This document shows positions 9,278-16,249 of a stretch of 64,000 nucleotides of DNA, piece by piece (the stretch's first letter is position 1; the number at the start of each line of letters is the position of its first letter). The notes under the pieces were generated by a model. That model was not told the origin of the DNA and ran no database searches. It was given only the letters and a program-made list of their open reading frames with translations. The DNA comes from Paenibacillus monticola (lineage in GTDB: Bacteria; Bacillota; Bacilli; Paenibacillales; Paenibacillaceae): the NCBI RefSeq assembly GCF_009664975.1, contig NZ_WJXB01000009.1, positions 62,001-126,000 of the forward strand, in the 5' to 3' direction. Both the position numbers and the translations under genes were made by a program.

Positions 9278-10168
9278 GTGAAGATCAAAAAGGCTGTTAT
9301 TCCTGCCGCTGGACTAGGCACTCGATTCTTGCCGGCAACCAAGGCCCAACCGAAGGAAATGCTGCCTATTGTCGACAAACCGGCCATTCAATACATTGTG
9401 GAGGAAGCGGTCCGATCTGGAATTGAGAGCATTATTATTGTGACAGGACGCAACAAGAAGTCGATTGAGGACCATTTTGATAAATCGGTGGAGCTGGAGC
9501 AAGTACTGCTGGAAAAAGGAAAGCTAGATCTGCTGCGCGAAGTGCAGGCGATCAGTGAACTGGCGACCATACATTATATCCGGCAAAAAGAACCGTTAGG
9601 CCTAGGACATGCCATCCTCTGTGCCGAGCAGTTTATCGGCGATGAACCGTTCGCAGTTCTGCTCGGCGATGATATTATGATCTCGGAAACCCCAGCGATT
9701 TCGCAAATGATGAAACTGTATGAGCAGACAGAGAAGACAATTGTTGGTGTCCAGCAAGTTCCTAGACAAGAGGTCAATAAATATGGGATTATCGCCTCTA
9801 ATGGTTCCTTGAATGGTGTACATGAGGTGAGTGGACTAGTTGAAAAGCCAACGCCCCAGGCTGCACCGTCGGAGAACGCGATTATGGGACGGTATATCTT
9901 ACAGCCTTCGATATTCTCGGCGTTGACTAAACTGGAACGTGGGGCTGGCGGTGAATATCAGCTGACGGATGCCTTGCATGAAGTATGCCGCAGCGAAGGG
10001 CTGCTGGCTCTTGATCTGATTGGCAAGCGATATGATATCGGTGACAAATTTGGTTACATTCAAGCTACGCTGGAAATCGGCTTGCAGCGGGAAGAGTTGC
10101 GCCCACTGCTGCTGCCCTATTTACGGAAGCTGGTCGCTGAGTTAACCGTAACGGCTAAATCACTCTAA
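9278..10168 (+). CDS. gtaB: UTP--glucose-1-phosphate uridylyltransferase
   Basis: A 296-residue protein with the nucleotidyltransferase start PAAGLGTRFLPATKAQPKEM (residues 9-28) and typical GalU/GtaB motifs (IVDKP, LGDD, GLVEKP). It makes UDP-glucose from glucose-1-phosphate and UTP for glycolipids, teichoic acid and exopolysaccharide. The start is GTG 9278 after CAGGAGAG. It closes the operon with the two glycosyltransferases, which it probably supplies with donor. The length is normal for the family. Confidence 0.97.
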   Translation: MKIKKAVIPAAGLGTRFLPATKAQPKEMLPIVDKPAIQYIVEEAVRSGIESIIIVTGRNKKSIEDHFDKSVELEQVLLEKGKLDLLREVQAISELATIHYIRQKEPLGLGHAILCAEQFIGDEPFAVLLGDDIMISETPAISQMMKLYEQTEKTIVGVQQVPRQEVNKYGIIASNGSLNGVHEVSGLVEKPTPQAAPSENAIMGRYILQPSIFSALTKLERGAGGEYQLTDALHEVCRSEGLLALDLIGKRYDIGDKFGYIQATLEIGLQREELRPLLLPYLRKLVAELTVTAKSL

Positions 10169-10195
10169 CGGAGGGTACAAAGCTTCGCAATTTAT

Positions 10196-10252
10196 AAGGC
10201 TGTTCCAAATTGCCAGGGTCTACAGACCCTGCTAATTTGAAACAGCCTTTTT
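10196..10252 (+). terminator. Rho-independent terminator of the glycosyltransferase operon
   Basis: Long stem: AAGGCTGTT pairs with AACAGCCTT, with inner AAATT/AATTT and GCAGGGTCT-type arms, followed by TTTTT. Confidence 0.9.
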
Positions 10253-10277
10253 GCGTTATTATTTTTCAGTTAATGGC

Positions 10278-10321
10278 AAAAAAACTCCAGAAGGCAGACT
10301 CTAGGGAGTCCGCTTCCGGAG
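10278..10321 (-). terminator. Rho-independent terminator of the flavoprotein gene
   Basis: On the minus strand an imperfect stem (CTCCGGAAGC...CTTCTGGAG with inner GACTC/GAGTC) is followed by seven T. It lies 12 bp past the stop of the minus-strand gene. Confidence 0.85.
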
Positions 10322-10333
10322 GTATCGAAGACA

Positions 10334-10900
10334 TTATGCTTTTAGAACATCATGATCAACAAATCGTGCGCCGTTCAACTCGCTGATAATATTAATGGCA
10401 ACCTTGGCTCCGTCGCCTGCAGTAATGATGGCATGTACACTTACTCCGGCTACGGTGCCGGCGGCCCAGATGCCTTCGATGTTCGTTTTGCCTTCTGTAT
10501 TTACAGCGATGACTGTTTTGATTCTTGGCTCTGTGCCATCTTTAGTTTCTACGCCAGCCAGGGCTGCCAGATCGGTCAGAACGCCGGTGGCAAGGATTAC
10601 ATGTTTGGCTTCATAGCTTATGCCGCTCTCACTTTCAATAACAAAACCTTCGCCGCTTGGAGAGAGCTTGACGGCCTGTTCCGATACTAGCTCCGCACCA
10701 AACTTCACCGCTTGTTTATGTCCGGTCTCAACCAGATCGGGTCCCCCTATTTCGGAGATTCCGTAATAATTCTCATACCATCCTCTACGAGTCATACCTT
10801 TGTCATTGTCGATCAATAGCGTCTTTTTACCTGCTTTGGCGGCGAATAAGGCTGCGCTTGCGCCCGCAGGACCCGCACCAATAATAGCGATCTCATACAT
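10334..10900 (-). CDS. Short thioredoxin-reductase-like FAD protein (lacks NADPH domain)
   Basis: A 188-residue protein with an N-terminal FAD-binding fold (GAGPAG at 8-13, then AAKAGKKTLLIDND) and the C-terminal FAD clamp WAAGTVAG...AGDGAKVAINI found in thioredoxin reductases. It is about 120 residues shorter than TrxR: the NADPH-binding domain and its CxxC are missing, and the two FAD halves join directly at ILATGVLTD. The reading frame is clean, so it is a compact family member and not a recent frameshift. Its electron donor and substrate are unknown. An AGGAGG site precedes the ATG. Confidence 0.8.
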   Translation of the reverse strand: MYEIAIIGAGPAGASAALFAAKAGKKTLLIDNDKGMTRRGWYENYYGISEIGGPDLVETGHKQAVKFGAELVSEQAVKLSPSGEGFVIESESGISYEAKHVILATGVLTDLAALAGVETKDGTEPRIKTVIAVNTEGKTNIEGIWAAGTVAGVSVHAIITAGDGAKVAINIISELNGARFVDHDVLKA

Positions 10901-10914
10901 AATTTGGCCTCCTA

Positions 10915-11046
10915 AGTTTTATGGAGCATCTACTTCTTTGACATCACTTCGTAATAAAACCACATCGTAAGCATAAGCCTAGTTTTATGGAGCATCTGCT
11001 TCTTTGGCATCACTTCGTAATAAAACCACATCGTAAGCATAAGCTC
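10915..11046. repeat. 66-bp tandem direct duplication
   Basis: Two head-to-tail copies (10915-10980 and 10981-11046) differ at two internal transitions and in the last few bases. Each copy contains GTTTTAT and its inverse ATAAAAC. The duplication lies between the histidine kinase stop and the flavoprotein start, so it lengthens the flavoprotein leader. It may be a dispersed intergenic element, but no other copy was noticed in this window. Confidence 0.9.
10930..11040 (-). CDS. Possible 36-residue leader peptide spanning the tandem repeat
   Basis: On the minus strand an ATG at 11040 opens a frame of 36 codons ending in TAG at 10930-10932. Because the repeat unit is 66 bp (22 codons), the motif MLTMWFYYEVM occurs twice in the same frame, once per copy. 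AGGAG lies only 3 nt before this ATG (a second ATG is 9 nt further on), and a TATAAT lies at 11059-11064. Coding status is uncertain; it may be a by-product of the duplication. Confidence 0.25.
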   Translation of the reverse strand: MLTMWFYYEVMPKKQMLHKTRLMLTMWFYYEVMSKK

Positions 11047-11071
11047 CTAACACTTACTATTATAACGTTGG

Positions 11072-12700
11072 TTACAGCTCTTTAGCTAATCCTTTCAGAC
11101 AAGGAAGGGTAACCAGGAAGGTGGTGCCTTCACCCGGCGTGCTGCTCACACTAATCTCTCCGCTATGGGCCTCTATGATGGACTTTGTAATGGATAGACC
11201 CAGGCCTGAGCCACCGTATTTGCGAGTGCGTGAAGAGTCGCTGCGGTAGAACCTGTCGAAGACATGTGGGATATGTTCGGCTGTGATACCAAAGCCATTA
11301 TCACGAATGATCAGTTCTGCATGGGTATCCCGAGCATTCAAGGAGAGATGGATATCGCCCTGTTCTGCATCCGTATGCTGTACTGCATTGTGAAATAGAT
11401 TGAGTATAACCTGCTTTATTTTATCAGGGTCGTACATACCACGTATGCCATAGGAGATATCGAAGGTGACCTTACGGTTTCCGGCCAGCAACAGAAGATT
11501 AGGCTTCATTTCAGCAATGACTTCCCCAATTAGCAGATTCGTAACCCGCAGTTGCGGAGCACCATCCATCCGAGCTAACAATAGCAGATCCTCTACCAGC
11601 TTGTTAATTCGCTTCGATTCACCATGCATGCTACGCAAGGCACTGTACAGTTGTTCTTGGTTGTCGGCGGCTCCACGCAGCAGTACTTCCAGAAAACCGT
11701 GAATGGAAGTAAGCGGAGTTCGCAGCTCATGCGATGCATCTGCTGCGAACCGGCGCATCTGTTCCTTGGCTTCCCGTTCATTTCGGAAGGATATTTCAAG
11801 CCGTTCCAGCATACCGTTAAAGGACTGGGACAATTTGTCAATCTCGGTCTGCCCCTGTTCAACAGGAAAGCGCACATCTAAATTCCCAGCATCTATGATC
11901 TGAGCGGCTTCACCCATATTGGATAAAGGAATCAGCGTTTTTCGCAGCGCGGGTAAATACATGAAGAGACCAGCCAGCAGAGCCACTACGGACAATGCTG
12001 CGAAAATAAGCAGCTGCTGCATGATCACATCTGTCAAAGGTCCCGTGTTCACACTCATTTGCAGCAATAGCTTGGAATTTCCGGGCCTGCCCAGATTCAT
12101 GAATACGGCTAGGTGCTCACTGCCGTCTTCAGCTGTTATGAGCCTATAATCCCCTGTTGCTCGGTCTGTAGTGTGATTGAGCAGCAGCTTATTATATTCC
12201 TCATTGGTCAATTTTGGGGCAGTGGAATCCGCCAAAGTTTCTTGCTGGAAATCACGAAAGGTACCGTCTGAGCTATAAATAGCAATCGTCGTATGGGCAT
12301 CCAGCAGAAGGGGGCGTCTATCCCCGGCTTTTCGTAGTGTGCCTTCACTATCGGTGATGCCTCCGCTCTTGGAATTAAAGCCGTTCCCGTTTGGAATTTC
12401 TCCATTGGGAGGGTTGAATTCTGCATTGGTATTGTTGTTGGCAGTACCGTCTCCACTTATTGTGTCATCCTCGGAGAGATACAGGAAGGTGTAATAAAAT
12501 TCGCGTGGAACCGAACGCATTTGTGTTTCCATGGACTCCGCTCTATTGCTGTATATGAAATCCCGCATCAGAACATATTGCAGTACTCCGATTAGCAGAA
12601 GCAGTCCTGATAGAATAAGGAGTGAGATAGCCAACAACTGCTTGCGTAAGGAGCGTGGAGCAGGCAGTCGTCGGAAGAACTTCTTTATACGGGCAATCAT
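11072..12700 (-). CDS. Two-component sensor histidine kinase
   Basis: A 542-residue membrane kinase: span 1 at about 22-45, an extracytoplasmic domain of about 180 residues (50-228) rich in Asn/Gly/Thr, span 2 at 229-250, HAMP to about 300, a dimerisation/phosphoacceptor helix with ASHELRTPL (His324), and a HATPase domain with DNGFGI and GGSGLGLSI. Its ATG overlaps the stop of the response regulator gene (ATGA), so the two are coupled. The signal is unknown; the neighbouring glycosylation operon and shared upstream motif suggest an envelope signal. Confidence 0.95.
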   Translation of the reverse strand: MIARIKKFFRRLPAPRSLRKQLLAISLLILSGLLLLIGVLQYVLMRDFIYSNRAESMETQMRSVPREFYYTFLYLSEDDTISGDGTANNNTNAEFNPPNGEIPNGNGFNSKSGGITDSEGTLRKAGDRRPLLLDAHTTIAIYSSDGTFRDFQQETLADSTAPKLTNEEYNKLLLNHTTDRATGDYRLITAEDGSEHLAVFMNLGRPGNSKLLLQMSVNTGPLTDVIMQQLLIFAALSVVALLAGLFMYLPALRKTLIPLSNMGEAAQIIDAGNLDVRFPVEQGQTEIDKLSQSFNGMLERLEISFRNEREAKEQMRRFAADASHELRTPLTSIHGFLEVLLRGAADNQEQLYSALRSMHGESKRINKLVEDLLLLARMDGAPQLRVTNLLIGEVIAEMKPNLLLLAGNRKVTFDISYGIRGMYDPDKIKQVILNLFHNAVQHTDAEQGDIHLSLNARDTHAELIIRDNGFGITAEHIPHVFDRFYRSDSSRTRKYGGSGLGLSITKSIIEAHSGEISVSSTPGEGTTFLVTLPCLKGLAKEL

Positions 12701-13383
12701 ACAAAGTCCACCCTGTAGCCAGCCCCCCGCAGGGTGCGTATGATCCGGTGTTCCTTATCCCCTAGCTTTTCACGGAGTGAACGGATGTAGACTTCAACAA
12801 TATTTTCTTCGCCGCCAAAATCATAGCCCCATACCTTGTCGAGGATCATGGGCTTGCTCAGTACAAGGCCATGATTAATGACCAGATATTGCAGCAGTTC
12901 GTACTCCGTAGGAGAGAGTTCAAGAACCTCCTCCTTATGACGGATTTCTTTTCTCCTTCCATCGATTCGAAAAGGGCCACAACGAACCTCCCCGAGCAAG
13001 CCGGGAAACTGATTGCGCAGCCTTGCCTGAATACGGGCTAGCAGCTCGTCAAAGCTGAAGGGTTTGACCATATAATCATCAGCTCCAATAGACAATCCTT
13101 TAACGCGATCATCTATCTCGTCTTTTGCGGTAAGCATGATGACGGCAAGTTCAGCCTCCTCCGAACGGAGGTAGCGGCACAGCTCGAAGCCGTCCATACC
13201 TGGCATCATCACATCCAGAATTGCGACATGGGGCTTGAAATCTGCAGCGACAGCTATCGCTGTTAATCCGTCTGGGGCAGTTCTCACTTCAAATCCTTCA
13301 TTTATCAAACCCAGTTCCAGGAACTGGAGTATATGTGGCTCATCATCTACGAGCAGCAGTCGCACACCTTGGGAAGCTTTCAT
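12697..13383 (-). CDS. Two-component response regulator, OmpR/PhoB family
   Basis: A 228-residue protein with a receiver domain (acidic pocket DDE at 13-15, phosphoacceptor Asp57 in LDVMMPGMDG, Lys in LTAKDE) and a C-terminal winged helix (SPTEYELLQYL, VEVYIRSLREKLGD, IRTLRGAGYR). ATG 13383 is chosen over an upstream in-frame ATG at 13494 because GGAGGAG lies just before it. It is the partner of the downstream kinase. A motif shared with the glycosyltransferase operon promoter lies at 13432-13447, which suggests that it regulates both. Confidence 0.95.
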   Translation of the reverse strand: MKASQGVRLLLVDDEPHILQFLELGLINEGFEVRTAPDGLTAIAVAADFKPHVAILDVMMPGMDGFELCRYLRSEEAELAVIMLTAKDEIDDRVKGLSIGADDYMVKPFSFDELLARIQARLRNQFPGLLGEVRCGPFRIDGRRKEIRHKEEVLELSPTEYELLQYLVINHGLVLSKPMILDKVWGYDFGGEENIVEVYIRSLREKLGDKEHRIIRTLRGAGYRVDFV

Positions 13384-13431
13384 TCGGACTCCTCCATTTT
13401 CAGTAATAGATAGATACATTATGACACACGC

Positions 13432-13447
13432 GGTTGAACGTTTGCTG
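13432..13447 (-). promoter_or_regulatory. Candidate response-regulator box upstream of the two-component operon
   Basis: Minus-strand CAGCAAACGTTCAACC matches 14 of 16 bases of the motif at 5910-5925. It ends about 50 bp before the regulator ATG and sits where a -35 element would be for a CATAAT -10-like sequence (13419-13424), as in activator-dependent promoters. No good -35 is seen. Confidence 0.4.
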
Positions 13448-13595
13448 AAGAATAGAGCATTGTTTTTAATATTGGAATAATAAAAATCTTTCATTTCTCA
13501 TCAAATTGGTTAATCTAATAATAAGAAGGATTAATCTGATTAATAAGGAACCTGATCAAAAAATCAGGAGTTTTATGATCCAGTGATAAAGGGTT

Positions 13596-13624
13596 TTGAC
13601 GGCTGCTCTAGAACACTTTACAAT
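13596..13624 (+). promoter_or_regulatory. SigA-type promoter of glgCDP
   Basis: TTGACG, 17-bp spacer, TACAAT. The predicted transcript start is about 220 bp before the glgC ATG, leaving a long leader. Confidence 0.8.
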
Positions 13625-13630
13625 AAGGAT

Positions 13631-13849
13631 AATATCCCGATTTTGGAGAGATGTCTCCATATTCGGTAACCTGTCCCGAATCTGTATGTTCCCCCGTTTG
13701 GTAACCTGATTAAGCTTCCTACCCATTATTATTTCTTTTTAGTTCCTTCATTTTTGAATATCTACTTTGGAGTCATTATTACACTGTATAATTCATTCAA
13801 CCAAATTTTGTTTTGCTTCACTACCCATAAGTTTAAGGGAGGCTCTTCT
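13631..13849 (+). other. Long leader of glgC with small hairpins
   Basis: About 220 nt without a gene. It holds hairpins GGAGA/TCTCC (13645-13658) and ATTCGG/CCGAAT (13661-13681) and two copies of GGTAACCTG (13665-13673, 13700-13708). It matches no riboswitch class I know. The rest is AT-rich. Confidence 0.35.
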
Positions 13850-15013
13850 ATGAAGAAAAAAGAAATGGTAGCTATGCTATTGGCGGGAGGCCAAGGGAAA
13901 AGGTTGAAGGGATTAACCAAATCCATTGCCAAGCCCGCTGTTTATTTTGGGGGGACTTACCGAATTATCGATTTCCCCTTAAGTAACTGTACCAATTCGG
14001 GTATTGATACAGTAGGCGTGCTGACTCAGTATGAGCCGCTTGTGCTGCATTCATATATTGGAATAGGCAGCGATTGGGACTTGAACCGTAAGAATGGCGG
14101 CGTATTCGTATTGCCACCACATGAACGGGAGAACGGAAGCAGCTGGTATCGGGGAACGGCCGATGCGATTTACCGAAATCTAAAATTTGTTGATCAATTT
14201 GATCCCGAGCATGTTCTGATTCTTTCGGGTGACCACATTTATAAAATGGACTATAATGCTATGCTGCAGTATCACAAAGAAAGAAACGCTGATTGCACAA
14301 TTTCTGTGATTGATGTTCCACTAGAAGAAGCAAGCCGCTTTGGAATATTAAATACAGATGAAGATCTGAAAATTTATGAATTTGATGAGAAACCTGCGAA
14401 GCCTAAGAGTACACTTGCCTCGATGGGGGTTTACATTTTTAAATGGGATGTTCTCCGTAAGCACTTATTGGAAGATGGCGAGAATGCGGGTTCCTCGCAT
14501 GATTTTGGCAAGGATATTATTCCTTTGATGCTGGAAGACGGCATGTCTCTGTATGCTTATCCTTTTGAAGGATATTGGAGGGATGTAGGTACAGTGGACA
14601 GCTTGTGGGAAGCGAACATGGATCTGCTCAGCGATAATCCTCCGCTTAACCTAAATGATCCTAACTGGCGTATATTTACTCGCAACCCGAATCAACCGGC
14701 ACAATATGTTGCACCGGGAGCCAAGGTGTCCAGCTGTATTATTAATGAAGGCTGCAGGGTATATGGCGATGTTAAACACTCGGTTCTCTTTTACGGCGTA
14801 GAAGTGGGTGAAGGCAGTGTGATTACGGATTCGGTCATTATGCCGATGGTGAAGATTGGTAAGAATGTGCGGATTCATAAAGCGATTATAAGTGAAAATA
14901 CGGTAATCGAGGATTATATGGAAATCGGCGTCGAACGGGAGAATGAAAACGAAATTCTGCTGGTCGATAATCGTAGTCAAAAGCGGAAATCTGTTGCAGC
15001 CAAAACCATATAA
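13850..15013 (+). CDS. glgC: Glucose-1-phosphate adenylyltransferase, catalytic subunit
   Basis: A 387-residue ADP-glucose pyrophosphorylase: nucleotide-binding GGQGKRLKGLT (13-23), KPAVYFGG, the substrate motif EFDEKPAKPKS, WRDVGT, and a C-terminal left-handed beta-helix with hexapeptide repeats. It makes ADP-glucose for glycogen synthesis. ATG 13850 follows AAGGGAGG; an upstream in-frame ATG at 13754 has no ribosome site. In Bacillus GlgC pairs with GlgD, encoded 23 bp downstream. Confidence 0.96.
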   Translation: MKKKEMVAMLLAGGQGKRLKGLTKSIAKPAVYFGGTYRIIDFPLSNCTNSGIDTVGVLTQYEPLVLHSYIGIGSDWDLNRKNGGVFVLPPHERENGSSWYRGTADAIYRNLKFVDQFDPEHVLILSGDHIYKMDYNAMLQYHKERNADCTISVIDVPLEEASRFGILNTDEDLKIYEFDEKPAKPKSTLASMGVYIFKWDVLRKHLLEDGENAGSSHDFGKDIIPLMLEDGMSLYAYPFEGYWRDVGTVDSLWEANMDLLSDNPPLNLNDPNWRIFTRNPNQPAQYVAPGAKVSSCIINEGCRVYGDVKHSVLFYGVEVGEGSVITDSVIMPMVKIGKNVRIHKAIISENTVIEDYMEIGVERENENEILLVDNRSQKRKSVAAKTI

Positions 15014-15036
15014 CCAGTAGAGGACGGTGGATTCTG

Positions 15037-16140
15037 ATGAAGCAACTCATGGGGGTAATCAATCTTGACCATGAATTGGATAAATTAAATGAGTTAACCT
15101 ATTTTCGCTGCGGCGCAGCCGTACCATTTGCCAGCCGTTACCGATTGATTGACTTTGTACTATCTAACATGATGCGGGCAGATCTGGAGAGCGTAGGGCT
15201 GTTCGTCCGTCGTAAATACCGCTCACTGATGGATCATCTGGGTGACGGTAAGTCTTGGGACATGAACCGTAAGCACGGAGGCCTCTTCATCCTGCCGCCA
15301 GACTGGAACGATCCAACGGATACGTCTCTTGGAGATCTGCAGCATTATCATAACAATTTGGATTTTTTCAAACGGGCAGCTGCTAAATATATCGTCTTCT
15401 CCGGTACTCAGCACATCAACAGCATTGATTTTCAGGACTTGTACCAGTTCCATATGGAGCAAGGGGCAGATGTTACGCTGGTGTATAAGAAGATTGATCA
15501 GCTTCAGCCGGAGCATGATCTATGTCTGCGGGTAGAAGTGGATGAAGAGAATAAAGTAACAAATATCCATCATGAGAAAGACCATCATAATCTATATTTG
15601 GATATTTTCATTATGGAGAAAAAGTTGTTTCTGGAGCAGGTGGAGTATTGTATCGCTCATGGTGAAAGTTACTTTTTTCGGGATATTATCCAGAAGAACA
15701 GACACAAATTCAAAATTTCTGGATATGAGTATAAGGGCTATCACTCCGTAATTAACTCATTGGAAAGCTATTATAAGAACAGTCTGGAATTGCTCCAGCA
15801 GGATAATTACTTCGGGCTGTTTAAAGAGAATCCAGTGCAGACGAAGATAAAATATGAGGCCCCTACCCGTTACCTGGAAAGTGCCAATGTCAGCAACTCG
15901 CTGCTCGCTAACGGCTGCATTATTGCCGGAACGGTGGAGAACAGTGTTCTCTTTCGGGGTGTGCAGGTACGTAAGGGAGCTAGGATTACTAACTCTATTA
16001 TTATGCAGAAATGCATAATTGAAGAGAATGCCATCATTGAGAACGTCATTATGGATAAAGACGTACATTTGAGTAAAGATCGCATACTAGTCGGGGATAG
16101 CAAACGTCCATTCGTCATCGCTAAGAGCAGCAAGATCTAA
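15037..16140 (+). CDS. glgD: Glucose-1-phosphate adenylyltransferase subunit GlgD
   Basis: A 367-residue GlgC paralogue. It keeps the fold (RYRLIDFVLSNMM, WDMNRKHGGLFILPP, the C-terminal hexapeptide repeats) but has lost the N-terminal GGxGxRL loop, as is typical of GlgD, which acts as a non-catalytic or regulatory partner of GlgC. ATG 15037 follows GAGGACGGTGG. It lies between glgC and glgP in one probable operon. Confidence 0.95.
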   Translation: MKQLMGVINLDHELDKLNELTYFRCGAAVPFASRYRLIDFVLSNMMRADLESVGLFVRRKYRSLMDHLGDGKSWDMNRKHGGLFILPPDWNDPTDTSLGDLQHYHNNLDFFKRAAAKYIVFSGTQHINSIDFQDLYQFHMEQGADVTLVYKKIDQLQPEHDLCLRVEVDEENKVTNIHHEKDHHNLYLDIFIMEKKLFLEQVEYCIAHGESYFFRDIIQKNRHKFKISGYEYKGYHSVINSLESYYKNSLELLQQDNYFGLFKENPVQTKIKYEAPTRYLESANVSNSLLANGCIIAGTVENSVLFRGVQVRKGARITNSIIMQKCIIEENAIIENVIMDKDVHLSKDRILVGDSKRPFVIAKSSKI

Positions 16141-16151
16141 CAGCTATTTTT

Positions 16152-16192
16152 AGTTCAGGTGAATTAAAGTCACTCTTTAGTACACCTGAACT
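16152..16192 (+). other. Intercistronic hairpin between glgD and glgP
   Basis: AGTTCAGGTG (16152-16161) pairs perfectly with CACCTGAACT (16183-16192), with inner AAAG/CTTT. No T tract follows, so it is more likely an RNA processing or stability element than a terminator. Confidence 0.6.
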
Positions 16193-16249
16193 CCAAATGA
16201 TAAGTCCATTGCGCTTCTAAATAAAGAGTTTGTCAGGAGGAACCAGCTG

